Of a stretch of 64,000 bases of DNA, positions 9,091-17,165 are shown piece by piece. The notes below the pieces were generated by a model. The model had not been told where the DNA came from. It was given only the letters and a program-made list of their open reading frames with translations, and did no database searches. Source of the stretch: UBA966 sp046350355 (GTDB lineage Bacteria; Planctomycetota; Phycisphaerae; Phycisphaerales; SM1A02); assembly GCA_046350355.1 (NCBI GenBank), contig JAXMAN010000001.1, forward strand, positions 806,001-870,000, in the 5' to 3' direction. The first letter of the stretch is position 1, and each line of letters starts with the position of its first letter. A program made the position numbers and the translations under genes.

Positions 9091-9594
9091 TCAGCGGCGC
9101 ACGAGCAGAGCGACCACGTGCGTCTCGATCGCGCGTTCCTCGCCCACGGCGTCGACCTTCTCGTGGGTCTTGCCCTTCAGGTTGAGGTTCGCCGCGGGCA
9201 CCCCCAAGATGTGGGAGATGCGCGCGAGCATCTCCTGCTTGCGCGGCCCGATCTTGGGGCGCTCGCAGACGACGGTCATGTCGATGTTCCCGACCTCCCA
9301 GCCCGCGGCGCGCATGCGGCGCGCGGCCTCGGCGAGAAACTCCGCGGAGTCCTGCCCGTCGTGGCGCGGGTCGGTGTCGGGGAAGAGCTGCCCGATGTCG
9401 GGCATGCCCAGCGCGCCCAGGATCGCGTCGGTCACCGCGTGCAGGAGCGCGTCGCCGTCGGAGTGGCCGACGGGACCGCGGTCGTGGTCGAAGCGCACGC
9501 CGCCGAGCACGAAGGGGCGCCCCGCGCCCGCCGGCGCGACGGGTTCGAGCCGGTGCAGGTCGTAGCCGTGTCCGATGCGCAGGGACGGGCCCAT
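9091..9594 (-). CDS. ispF: 2-C-methyl-D-erythritol 2,4-cyclodiphosphate synthase
   Basis: Forms the cyclic diphosphate intermediate of the MEP isoprenoid pathway in the cytoplasm. The 167-residue product has the family motifs in order: GHGYDLHRL with the zinc Asp/His, GHSDGDALLHAVTDAILG, DIGQLFPDTDP and the C-terminal KTHEKVD. It starts 4 nt after the stop of the upstream lipoprotein gene, so the two are co-transcribed, behind murD. No other MEP pathway gene is in the window. Confidence 0.95.
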   Translation of the reverse strand: MGPSLRIGHGYDLHRLEPVAPAGAGRPFVLGGVRFDHDRGPVGHSDGDALLHAVTDAILGALGMPDIGQLFPDTDPRHDGQDSAEFLAEAARRMRAAGWEVGNIDMTVVCERPKIGPRKQEMLARISHILGVPAANLNLKGKTHEKVDAVGEERAIETHVVALLVRR

Positions 9595-9598
9595 GCGG

Positions 9599-10138
9599 TC
9601 ACTTGTCCGAGGTCTGCCGGTCCGACTGCGGCGAGCGCGGCTGCGCGACGGCGCCCGGCGCGTTCTCGCCCACCTGCATGCGGTACGCCTCGTCCGGCTT
9701 GGGCTCCTCGGGCGCCGGGCGGTACTTCAGCACGATCTTGCGGCAGGGCGCGGCGGGGCAGGAGAGGACGTTCTCGAGCGAGCCCGTGTAGGTCTTCTGC
9801 TTCCAGAGCGAGTACATCATCTGCGCCGGACGCTTCACGGGATCGTCGCCGCCCTCCTCCTCGAAGTTGAAGGTGAGCTGCTTGCCCGGCGGGATCTCCA
9901 TGATGAAGAAGGGCGTCCCGTTGGGATGGTCCTCGGTGCGCTCGCAGATGTTGAGCACCTCGATCGTCAGCGGCATCGAGGAGGTCGAGTAGTAGGTGAA
10001 GCCGCCGCCGGTGTGCGGCATGATGCCGCCCTTGGTGTCGTAGCAGCCGGCCGCGGCGAGCGCGGCGGCGCAGGCCGCGGCGGAGGCGAGGAGCGCGGCG
10101 GGGCGGGCGAGGAGGCGGAGGCGATCGTGGGAGGCCAT
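9599..10138 (-). CDS. Predicted lipoprotein, unknown function
   Basis: No family recognised. The 179-residue product has an N-terminal hydrophobic stretch ending in a lipobox (LAAAGC, lipidated Cys32), so it should sit in a membrane facing the periplasm. The mature part has short motifs such as 'GTPFFIMEIPPGKQLTFNFEEEGG' (read here in two pieces: GTPFFIMEIPPG, then KQLTFNFEEE) and two Cys near 'LSCPAAPCRK', but no known active site. The ATG at 10138 is chosen because the signal sequence starts there. It lies 13 bp after murD and 4 bp before ispF, all on one strand. Confidence 0.75.
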   Translation of the reverse strand: MASHDRLRLLARPAALLASAAACAAALAAAGCYDTKGGIMPHTGGGFTYYSTSSMPLTIEVLNICERTEDHPNGTPFFIMEIPPGKQLTFNFEEEGGDDPVKRPAQMMYSLWKQKTYTGSLENVLSCPAAPCRKIVLKYRPAPEEPKPDEAYRMQVGENAPGAVAQPRSPQSDRQTSDK

Positions 10139-10148
10139 GGCGCCGGGA

Positions 10149-10154
10149 ATGCTA
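10149..10154 (-). promoter_or_regulatory. Possible -10 box before the lipoprotein gene
   Basis: TAGCAT on the minus strand, 10 nt before the ATG. Its TAG is also the murD stop codon, so this instance could be chance. Confidence 0.3.
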
Positions 10155-11549
10155 CAGATTCCGCACCAGCGCCGCGAAGGTCTCGCCGCGCTGCTCGTAG
10201 TTGATGAACTGCCCGTAGCTCGCGCAGGCGGGCGAGAGCAGCAGCACGTCGCCGGGGCGTGCGCGCGCGGCGGCCCGCTCGACGGCCGCCTCCAGCGTGC
10301 CGCACTCCTCCGCGGGCGGCGCGGGCGCGAGCTGGCGCGCGGTCGCACCGATGGCGTAGAGCCCGGCCAGCTTCGGGGCGAGGTCGCGGATCGCGCCCAG
10401 GTCCACCTGCTTGTCGTAGCCGCCCGCGATGAGGTGCACGCGCGAGGGATCGGGGAAGCACGCCAGCGCGAGCAGCGTCGCGTCGGGGGTCGTGCTCTTG
10501 GAGTCGTTGAAGCAGCGGATGCCGCGGCGCTCGCCGACGAACTGCATGCGGTGCGGCAGCGCGCGGAAGTCCTTCAGGCGCTCGAGCATCCGCGCGCGGT
10601 CGGGGCGCTCGCCGACGCTGCGCAGCGCCGCCTCCGCCGCGAGCACCGCCAGGCGCGCGTTGCGCCGCTGGTGCTCGCCGGGGACCTCGGGCATGTCGAT
10701 GGCGCGCAGGAGCTGCTCCAGATGCTCCGGTGGCGGCAGGTGCGGTCCGGTGGGCATGTCGCGGTCCCACCACACACCACACTCGGCACGCATCCGTTCG
10801 GCTGCCTCGGGCTGCTCCTGCGGGAAGAGCGTCAGGAACTGATCCGTGCGCAGCTGCGCGTGGCGGATGCGCGCCTTGCTCGCGCCGTAGTGGCGCAGCG
10901 AGCCGTGCCAGTCCACATGGTTGGGCGCGAGGTTCGTGAGCACCGCGATGCGCGGGCTCCAGCGCCGCTGCCCCGCGAGCGCCGCGCCTTCCTCCCCCAG
11001 CCACCAGAGCATCGCGCTCGAGAGTTCCAGCACGGCCCAGTCGCCCGGCGCGGGCGGCGAGAGCAGCAGCGACCCGCCGATGTTCCCGCCCAGGTGCGCG
11101 CGGCGCCCCTGGTCGTCCAGCAGCAGGTGGATCATGCTCGCGGTGCTGCTCTTGCCCGCGCTGCCGGTGACACCCACGGTGCGCGCGCGGTCGATGCGGT
11201 CGATCGCCAGCCGGATCTCGCAGGTCACCGGGGTGCCCGCCTCCTTCGCGGCCAGCAGGTAGCGGTCCTGCCAGGGCATCGGGACGGCGGGGTTCGCGAC
11301 CACCAGGTCCGCCTCGGCGAAGTCGCGCTCCTCGTGGCGGCCCAGGCGCAGCTCCACCGCACCGGAGTCGACCAGCGGCTGCAGCTGCGCGAGCGGCTTC
11401 GCGAGCTTGCCGCCGTCGTCGCGGTCGGTCAGGAGCACGCGCGCGCCCTGCCCGGCCAGCCACCGCGTCACGCCCAGTCCGCCCCCGAACTGCCCCAGCC
11501 CCATGACCAGGACGCGGCGGCCGGCGAGCGATTCGGGAAGCGGCTTCAT
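10152..11549 (-). CDS. murD: UDP-N-acetylmuramoylalanine--D-glutamate ligase
   Basis: Adds D-glutamate to UDP-MurNAc-L-Ala in peptidoglycan precursor synthesis. The 465-residue product has the N-terminal Rossmann motif (VLVMGLGQFGGGLG), the Mur-ligase ATP loop written GVTGSAGKSS (canonical GTxGKTT), the central NHVDWHGS block, FNDSKSTTPDAT and a C-terminal FINYEQRGETF. The last motif is diagnostic for MurD among Mur ligases. The gene lies between an MlaF-type ATPase (34 bp upstream) and a lipoprotein, not in a classic dcw cluster; ftsW-murG and murA are elsewhere in the window. This supports a peptidoglycan wall in the organism. Confidence 0.94.
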   Translation of the reverse strand: MKPLPESLAGRRVLVMGLGQFGGGLGVTRWLAGQGARVLLTDRDDGGKLAKPLAQLQPLVDSGAVELRLGRHEERDFAEADLVVANPAVPMPWQDRYLLAAKEAGTPVTCEIRLAIDRIDRARTVGVTGSAGKSSTASMIHLLLDDQGRRAHLGGNIGGSLLLSPPAPGDWAVLELSSAMLWWLGEEGAALAGQRRWSPRIAVLTNLAPNHVDWHGSLRHYGASKARIRHAQLRTDQFLTLFPQEQPEAAERMRAECGVWWDRDMPTGPHLPPPEHLEQLLRAIDMPEVPGEHQRRNARLAVLAAEAALRSVGERPDRARMLERLKDFRALPHRMQFVGERRGIRCFNDSKSTTPDATLLALACFPDPSRVHLIAGGYDKQVDLGAIRDLAPKLAGLYAIGATARQLAPAPPAEECGTLEAAVERAAARARPGDVLLLSPACASYGQFINYEQRGETFAALVRNL

Positions 11550-11583
11550 CGTGCGGCGGTCGTTCGAGGCGTGGTGGCCGCGC

Positions 11584-12513
11584 TCATCGCGTCGGCGTGA
11601 TCGAGGGCGAGGTGGGCATCGGCGTGAGCAGGCCCATGAGGTCGTCGGCGTAGCTCGTGAGCGTGCGCCGGTCGGTGATCGGCCCGAAGGCGTCGCCGCG
11701 CACGAACTGGCGCACGAGGCGCTCGTCCTCGGGGAGCAGCTTCGCCTCGTCGTCGGCGATGCCGCGGATGCGCTCGAACTCCGCGCGCGGCGCGATCTTC
11801 AGCGCGCGCCCCTTGTCGAGCATCACCATGCGGTCGGCGATCGTGAAGGCGCTGTCCATCTCGTGCGTGACGACGACGCTGGTCACGCCCAGCTTGCGCG
11901 TGAGCGTGAGGATGAGCTGGTCGATCTCCGCGCTCGTCACCGGGTCGAGGCCCGCGCTGGGCTCGTCGTAGAAGATCACCTCGGGATCCAGCGCGAGCGC
12001 GCGCGCCAGTCCGGCGCGCTTCTTCATGCCGCCGGAGATCTGCGCGGGGAACTTGTCCGCGTGCTCGCGCAGGCCGACGGCCTCGAGCTTCATCTTCACC
12101 TGCAGGTCGATGAGGTCGTCGGGCAGGTCGGTGAGCTCGCGCATCGGCAGCGCCACGTTCTCCGCGATGCTCATCGACTGGTAGAGCGCGCCGCTCTGGA
12201 AGAGGATGCCGAAGCGCCGGCGCAGGCCGTCGAGCGTGCCCGCGTCGACGCGGCCCAGCTCGGAGCCCAGCAGCGAGATGCTGCCCGCGGAGGGCTTGAT
12301 CGCGCCGATCATCAGGCGCAGGAGCGTGCTCTTGCCGCAGCCCGAGCCGCCCATGACGCACATCGTCTCGCCGCGGTAGATCTGGAGGTTCAGCCCCGAG
12401 AGGACGGTCTGGCTGCCGAAGCGCATCGTCAGGTCGCGCGCCTCGATCACGACCTCGCGCGCGGCGTCAGCGGCCGTCTGCTGCGGGCTGCTTTGGCGTG
12501 GCGTCTGGCTCAT
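11584..12513 (-). CDS. ABC transporter ATPase, MlaF/MCE-associated type
   Basis: Energises an MCE-type lipid (phospholipid) transporter at the inner membrane. The 309-residue product has Walker A GGSGCGKST, the signature ISGGMKKRAGLARALALDP (the GGM(K/R)KR form typical of MlaF), Walker B VIFYDEPSAGLDP and the switch His in VVVTHEMDSA. The N-terminal ~20 residues are polar and probably disordered. Its start overlaps the end of the upstream membrane gene by 47 nt. No MlaE-like permease is adjacent, and the two MCE subunits of the window lie 23 kb away, so the partner assignment is an inference. Confidence 0.87.
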   Translation of the reverse strand: MSQTPRQSSPQQTAADAAREVVIEARDLTMRFGSQTVLSGLNLQIYRGETMCVMGGSGCGKSTLLRLMIGAIKPSAGSISLLGSELGRVDAGTLDGLRRRFGILFQSGALYQSMSIAENVALPMRELTDLPDDLIDLQVKMKLEAVGLREHADKFPAQISGGMKKRAGLARALALDPEVIFYDEPSAGLDPVTSAEIDQLILTLTRKLGVTSVVVTHEMDSAFTIADRMVMLDKGRALKIAPRAEFERIRGIADDEAKLLPEDERLVRQFVRGDAFGPITDRRTLTSYADDLMGLLTPMPTSPSITPTR

Positions 12514-13174
12514 CGTCGGGGAACACGATACGCGTTCCGTCGGGGAGGTCGAACCGCATGCGCCGCACGAGCGGGACGGGGCCCGATCCGCCGGAGTGGG
12601 GAAGCTCGAAGAGGACGCGCACGGGCACCGCGCCGCGTTCGAATTCCGCGACGTAGGCGGCGAGGACCTCGTGCTCGGGAAGCTTCGTGGCGTCTCCCTG
12701 CGGCACCTGGTCGCCCAGGCGCAGGGAGCGCAGCTCCCCCATCGCGGTGCGCAGCGGCGCCACCCAGGCGGCGACCTGCGCGCGGGTCGCCTCGCAGCCG
12801 GGGCGCGTCATCGCCGCGCGGAATCCGTCGGCGTCGCCCCGGAAGGCGGCTTCCATCGCGGCGCCGGGGCGCGCGATCATCTCCTCCATCGCGCGCGCCT
12901 GCGCCATGGCCATGCCGACGACGAGCGCGCTCACGATCGTGCCCACGACGATGCCCGCCCACGCGAGCGGCGCGCCGGTGTATTTCGGGTTGCGCCGGAT
13001 CCCCACGAGCGCCGCCATGCCCAGGATCGGCGCCGCCAGGCTCAGGCCGGGCACGACCGAGAGGATGAGCGACGCCAGCGCGAGGTGGCTGCGTGGGCGC
13101 GGCCCCATCTCTTCGGGGTCGTAGGCGTCCTCGGGACCGGGCAGGTCCGGCGTCATCGCGTCGGGGGCGCTCAC
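12467..13174 (-). CDS. DUF4190-like two-helix membrane protein
   Basis: Function unknown. The 235-residue product has two membrane helices (about 38-58 and 75-97: LILSVVPGLSLAAPILGMAAL and GIVVGTIVSALVVGMAMA), with the motif 'NPKYTGAPLAWAGIV' between them, as in DUF4190 proteins. A soluble C-terminal half of about 130 residues follows. A GTG start at 13174 is chosen over the ATG at 13156 because AAGGAG sits 5 nt upstream and GTGA overlaps the preceding gene's stop. That coupling marks an operon with the sister gene upstream and mlaF downstream. Confidence 0.72.
   Translation of the reverse strand: MSAPDAMTPDLPGPEDAYDPEEMGPRPRSHLALASLILSVVPGLSLAAPILGMAALVGIRRNPKYTGAPLAWAGIVVGTIVSALVVGMAMAQARAMEEMIARPGAAMEAAFRGDADGFRAAMTRPGCEATRAQVAAWVAPLRTAMGELRSLRLGDQVPQGDATKLPEHEVLAAYVAEFERGAVPVRVLFELPHSGGSGPVPLVRRMRFDLPDGTRIVFPDDEPDATPKQPAADGR
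12525..12530 (-). promoter_or_regulatory. Possible -10 box before the MlaF-type gene
   Basis: TATCGT on the minus strand, 11 nt before the ATG at 12513, inside the upstream gene. No Shine-Dalgarno is visible for this start. Confidence 0.35.
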
Positions 13175-13917
13175 TGCTGCTCCTTGGGCGCGGGGTCGAC
13201 GGGGGGCGTCTGCGGCGGGGTCTCGGGCGCGGTCCCGGTCCCGGGCGCCGCCGGCGCCTCCGGCTCGGGCCGCGGCGCAGACGCCGGAATTGAGAACCGG
13301 TCGTCGCCCACCTGCAGCTCCAGCGAGCGCAGCAGCAGCTCCGGCGGGAGCGTGCCCGGCACGCTGCGAAAGACCGCTTGCCCGAAGGCCGAGCCCCGGT
13401 CGTAGGTGGCCGTGAATGCCATGCTCACCGTCGGATCCGCGAAGGCGCCGTTGGCACCGCGGCGTGCGATCGTCAGCCCCTTCAGCTCGCCCAGCCGCGC
13501 GCTCGCCCGGGTCGCGAAGGCCGCGATCTCCTCGGGGCTCGGCTGCGCCGCGAGCGGACCCTCCCAGCGCTGCTGCGCCTGGGGCGAACCGCGCAGGACG
13601 GCCTCGACCACGGCCACCGACTGCTGGTCCACGTCCTCGATGAAGTCGCGCTGGAAGCGGTCGAGCGCCCAGCCTTCGACCAGCAGCAGGACGCTCGCCA
13701 GCCCGATGCCCGCCCACGCCATCCCGACGCCGCGGCGCGTGCCGCCGCTGCCTCGGATCCGCGCCAGGGCGACGATGCCCGCCACGATCGCCGCCAGCGC
13801 GGTGAGCGGGCAGCAGCCCAGCACGATCGCGCCCAGGAGCGACCCCAGCGCCCACGGCTCCAGCGAGGGCCGCGCAGGCGCGTTCCGGGCGGGGCTCGGG
13901 GCGGGGGAGGGCTCCAT
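13171..13917 (-). CDS. DUF4190-like two-helix membrane protein
   Basis: Paralogue-like partner of the next gene, with the same plan: a Pro-rich N-terminus, two hydrophobic helices (LLGAIVLGCCPLTALAAIVAG and GVGMAWAGIGLASVLLLVEG), then a soluble domain and a Pro/Glu-rich end. Function is unknown; a role in envelope maintenance with the co-transcribed mlaF is only an inference. The ATG at 13917 is preferred over an in-frame TTG at 13929 because a TACGCT box lies 11 nt before it, and the TTG would sit right against that box. The length is 248 residues. Confidence 0.68.
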   Translation of the reverse strand: MEPSPAPSPARNAPARPSLEPWALGSLLGAIVLGCCPLTALAAIVAGIVALARIRGSGGTRRGVGMAWAGIGLASVLLLVEGWALDRFQRDFIEDVDQQSVAVVEAVLRGSPQAQQRWEGPLAAQPSPEEIAAFATRASARLGELKGLTIARRGANGAFADPTVSMAFTATYDRGSAFGQAVFRSVPGTLPPELLLRSLELQVGDDRFSIPASAPRPEPEAPAAPGTGTAPETPPQTPPVDPAPKEQQ

Positions 13918-13928
13918 CGGGGGCGTCA

Positions 13929-13934
13929 AGCGTA
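13929..13934 (-). promoter_or_regulatory. -10 box, probable leaderless promoter of the DUF4190-mlaF-murD unit
   Basis: TACGCT on the minus strand, 11 nt before the ATG at 13917, directly behind the terminator of the upstream gene. Confidence 0.45.
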
Positions 13935-13937
13935 GGC

Positions 13938-13973
13938 AAAAACACCGCCGCCCGGAGCAGCTCCGGGCGGCGG
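13938..13973 (-). terminator. Intrinsic terminator of the dockerin-type protein gene at 14008-15402
   Basis: Near-perfect GC stem spanning 13945-13973 (CCGCCGCCCGGAGC with its complement). On the minus strand it is followed by TGTTTTTG. Confidence 0.85.
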
Positions 13974-14007
13974 GAAGTTGCAGGTGCTCGAGGCGTTCCC
14001 GAGGCGA

Positions 14008-15402
14008 TCAGCCCCAGTTGGCCAGAAGGACGCCCAGGTCGGCGCCGTCGGTGGTGCCGTCGCCGTTGAGATCCGACGCGCCCGGGTTGCCCCAGCCGGC
14101 GAGCAGGACGCCCAGGTCGGCGCCGTCGACGTGGCCATCGCCGTTGAGGTCGCCGACGATCGGCGCGGCGGAGGGGACGTTGCCGGTGAAGTTCACGCTG
14201 CCGGCCGTCTTGAAGTAGCCGATCGTGGCCGTGCCCGGCGTCGGCGCGGTGCTCGCGTCGAACCAGAAGTTGTAGCAGGTGGCCCAGCGAAGCGCGTTCG
14301 CGTTCGGGTTCTGCGCAAAGGTCTGGGTGCACGCCCAGGTGATCGCGCCGTTGGCGACGGTGATCGTCCAGTCGGTGCCGTCATAGGGCTCGCCCGGCTG
14401 GTACTGCACGTCGCGGAAGCCGGCGTTGGTGATCGTGACGCCCGCGGGCACCGGGATCGAGAAGCTCTTGCCGGAGCTGTCCGAGTTCAGGTTGTGGATC
14501 GCGTACTCGTAGTGCCAGGTGCCGTTGCCGTTGTTGGTCACGTTGTAGCCGGCCATGAAGCGGCCGTCGGCGGCATCCACGGCGGTGATGAGCACCGCGG
14601 GGACGACATCCTTCCAGCCGTAGATGGCGGGCTTCTGCTGGTTCGTGCCGCCCGTGAGGGTCAGCGTGTACGCGCCGCCGCTCAGCGCGCCGACCGTGAA
14701 GGTGCGGTAGCTGGCGTTGTTGTTGTCATTGTTCGCGACGGCATCCTGCGGATGCACGTACTGGCACTCGGCGAAGTAGACCGCGCCGGTGTTCTGCGCG
14801 GGATCGAGGTCCGCCTGCTTGATCTGCACGCGGCGGCCGATCGTGCTCTGGCCCGACGGAATCGCCGGCCAGGTCGTGGAACCCGTCGCCGGGAAGGCGC
14901 CGGTCGAGGCGTTGACCTCGTAGCGGGGGCCCAGGTCGCTCTGACTGCCGTTCAGGCTCGCCGAGTACGGATCGCTGCAGCCGATGCCCAGGAGGCTCGG
15001 GCAGCCGCCGCCGGCGGGCTGGCAGGTGCCGCACAGGCTCTGCTGGAGGGCGCAGAAGCCGTGCTTCATGTAGCTCAGGCCGATCTGCTCGAATCGGCCG
15101 TTCTTGACGCGGTAGGCGTTCTGCGGGATGACCGGGTGACGGTTGGTGCCCGAGTACCAGTCGAGCTGCTGCGTGCCGATGTTGCAGCTGGTCGAACCGA
15201 AGGAGTAGGCCATGATCACCGTGCCGCTGACGGTGTTGGCACCCCACTTGCTCACGTCGGGAATCGCACCGACGATGACGTCGGGAGCGATCAGCTCCTC
15301 GGCGGCGCCGCCCTCGCCGGGGACGGCGTTGGCGCTGAACTGACCGACGCCGATGGCGATGCCGCCGGCGAACAGGGCTCCGACATACATTCCGATCTTC
15401 AC
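14008..15402 (-). CDS. Exported protein with dockerin-like C-terminus (paralogue A)
   Basis: Unknown function. The 464-residue product has a signal peptide (cleavage near ANA, residue 26), a large beta-rich body, and two dockerin-like repeats in the last ~48 residues (DLNGDGHVDGADLG, DLNGDGTTDGADLG, each ending WG). It aligns along its length with the neighbour at 15694-17076, including PDVIVGAIPD, IMAYSFG.TSCNIGTQQL, the 'KHGFCALQQ.LCGTC' Cys block and YVHPQDA. The start is GTG at 15402, with AAGGAG 7 nt upstream. Its own terminator follows. Secreted structural or adhesive roles are possible; nothing enzymatic is visible. Confidence 0.8.
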   Translation of the reverse strand: MKIGMYVGALFAGGIAIGVGQFSANAVPGEGGAAEELIAPDVIVGAIPDVSKWGANTVSGTVIMAYSFGSTSCNIGTQQLDWYSGTNRHPVIPQNAYRVKNGRFEQIGLSYMKHGFCALQQSLCGTCQPAGGGCPSLLGIGCSDPYSASLNGSQSDLGPRYEVNASTGAFPATGSTTWPAIPSGQSTIGRRVQIKQADLDPAQNTGAVYFAECQYVHPQDAVANNDNNNASYRTFTVGALSGGAYTLTLTGGTNQQKPAIYGWKDVVPAVLITAVDAADGRFMAGYNVTNNGNGTWHYEYAIHNLNSDSSGKSFSIPVPAGVTITNAGFRDVQYQPGEPYDGTDWTITVANGAITWACTQTFAQNPNANALRWATCYNFWFDASTAPTPGTATIGYFKTAGSVNFTGNVPSAAPIVGDLNGDGHVDGADLGVLLAGWGNPGASDLNGDGTTDGADLGVLLANWG

Positions 15403-15620
15403 TGGGTCTCTCCTTGCATCGGCGGGGGTTCCGCCGCGCCCTCGTGGGGCATGTGGGGTGGTGGCGCCGTCGCGCGCTCGTGGCCTGGCGCGCGGCGACC
15501 GTGCCGCGTGCCGTGCGAAAAATCGGGCGCCGAACCACCCAGCGCCGTCATCGCAAGGTAACCCGAAAAGTCGGCGTGAAAAGAGATCCCCCGGCGGGGA
15601 GTGGGAATTCGCCCAAATGA

Positions 15621-15653
15621 ACCCGCGCCGGCGTGGGGCACGCCGGCGCGGGT
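15621..15653 (-). terminator. Hairpin downstream of paralogue B, probable terminator
   Basis: Perfect 15-bp stem (15621-15635 with 15639-15653) around GGG, 40 bp after the stop. The T-tract is poor (TTCATTT on the minus strand). Confidence 0.6.
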
Positions 15654-15693
15654 CGGTTGGGTTCCCGGACGGTTCCCCGGCAGCCTGCCGGGT

Positions 15694-17076
15694 TTAACCC
15701 CAGTTGCCCAGCAGGATGCCAAGGTCGATGCCGTTGGTCGTGCCGTCGCCGTTGATGTCGCTCTGGGTGTTGCCGCCCCAGCCGAAGAGCAGGATGCCCA
15801 GGTCGGCTCCGTCGACGATGCCGTCGGCGTTCAGGTCTCCGGGACGCGTCGGGGTCGCCGGCGCGTACACGTTGAAGCCGATGTTGTTGGCGACCTTGAA
15901 GGCGCCCACCGTCATCTGGCGGAAGGTCGGCGGGGCGTCCGCGTCGAAGCGGAAGTTGTAGGTCGTGCCCCAGCGGAGCGCGTTGGCGTTCGGGTTGGTC
16001 GCGAAGGACTCGGTCGACCAGGTGGCGTTGCCGCCCGAGACGCTCATCGCCCAGTCCGTGGTCGAGTAGGGCTCGCCCGAGTGCGAGTCGACGTCGTGGA
16101 AGCCCTGGTTCGTGACGGTGACGCCCGCGGGGATCGGGATCGAGACGCTGCCGATGGAGGCGTCGGAGCTCAGGTTGAAGATCGCGTACTCGTAGTGCCA
16201 GGTGCCGTTGCCGTTGTCGGTGGCGGTGTAGCCCACGATGAGGCGGCCGTCGCTCGTGAAGACCTCGCTCACCTTCACGGTCGGGACGACCGACTGCCAG
16301 GCGTAGATCGCGCACTTCTGCTGCACCGTCGCGCCGGTCAGCGAGAGCTGGTAGGCGCCGCCGCTGAGCGCGCCGACGGTGACCTTGCGGTAGCTGGCGT
16401 TGTTGGCGTTGTTGCCGGCGGCCGCGTCCTGCGGGTGCACGTACATGCACTCCGCGAAGTAGGTCGCGCCCGAGTTCAGCGCGGGGTTGAGGTCGTTGCC
16501 GTCGACCTGCAGGCGGCGGCCGATCGTCGGCGCCGCGGCCGGCGCGGTGAAGGGATAGGTGAAGACGCCCGTCGAGGCGTTCACCTGCGAGCGCGGACCC
16601 AGGTTGCTCTGCGTGCCGTTGAGGCTCGAGGTGTACGGGTCGCTGCAGCCGATGCCCAGCGCCGCGACGCAGCCGCTGCCCGCGGGGGTGCAGGTGCCGC
16701 AGAGGGTCTGCTGGAGGGCGCAGAAGCCGTGCTTGAGCCAGCTCATGCCGACCTGCTCGAGCACCCCGTTCTTGATGCGGTAGAGGTTCTGCGGGATGAC
16801 CGGATGCTGGTTGTTGTTCTGCACCCACGCGAGCTGCTGCGTGCCGATGTTGCAGCTGGTGGTGCCGAAGGAGTACGCCATGATCGTCTTGCCGTTGACG
16901 ACCGCGGAGCCGTAGACCGAGAGGTCGGGGATCGCGCCGACGATCACGTCGGGTCCGGCCTCGAGGTTGCTGCCGCCCGAGCCGCCGTCGCCGGGAACGG
17001 CGAGCGCGGAGAACTGTCCGGCGGCGAGTGCGAGTCCGGCGCCTGCGAGGCCGCCGACGATCGTGCGAATCTTCAT
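15694..17076 (-). CDS. Exported protein with dockerin-like C-terminus (paralogue B)
   Basis: Unknown function; tandem paralogue of 14008-15402. The 460-residue product has a signal peptide (MKIRTIVGGLAGAGLALAAG, cut near ALA), the shared blocks PDVIVGAIPD, IMAYSFGTTSCNIGTQQL, KHGFCALQQTLCGTC and YVHPQDA, and a fibronectin-like middle part (GNGTWHYEYAIFNL). It ends with two dockerin-like repeats (DLNADGIVDGADLG, DINGDGTTNGIDLG). The ATG at 17076 is chosen because the signal peptide starts there and a strong promoter lies 52 bp upstream. The two genes probably arose by duplication. Confidence 0.8.
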   Translation of the reverse strand: MKIRTIVGGLAGAGLALAAGQFSALAVPGDGGSGGSNLEAGPDVIVGAIPDLSVYGSAVVNGKTIMAYSFGTTSCNIGTQQLAWVQNNNQHPVIPQNLYRIKNGVLEQVGMSWLKHGFCALQQTLCGTCTPAGSGCVAALGIGCSDPYTSSLNGTQSNLGPRSQVNASTGVFTYPFTAPAAAPTIGRRLQVDGNDLNPALNSGATYFAECMYVHPQDAAAGNNANNASYRKVTVGALSGGAYQLSLTGATVQQKCAIYAWQSVVPTVKVSEVFTSDGRLIVGYTATDNGNGTWHYEYAIFNLSSDASIGSVSIPIPAGVTVTNQGFHDVDSHSGEPYSTTDWAMSVSGGNATWSTESFATNPNANALRWGTTYNFRFDADAPPTFRQMTVGAFKVANNIGFNVYAPATPTRPGDLNADGIVDGADLGILLFGWGGNTQSDINGDGTTNGIDLGILLGNWG

Positions 17077-17127
17077 GCGTGTGCTCCGTGGGGTCGATGC
17101 CACCGGCGGCGTGCCGGCGTCAACCGC

Positions 17128-17155
17128 AATGTAGCCACGAATGCGCCCGGGTCAA
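17128..17155 (-). promoter_or_regulatory. Sigma-70-type promoter of paralogue B
   Basis: Minus-strand TTGACC (17150-17155), 16-bp spacer, TACATT (17128-17133), 52 bp before the ATG. Confidence 0.7.
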
Positions 17156-17165
17156 AGGGGACGTC

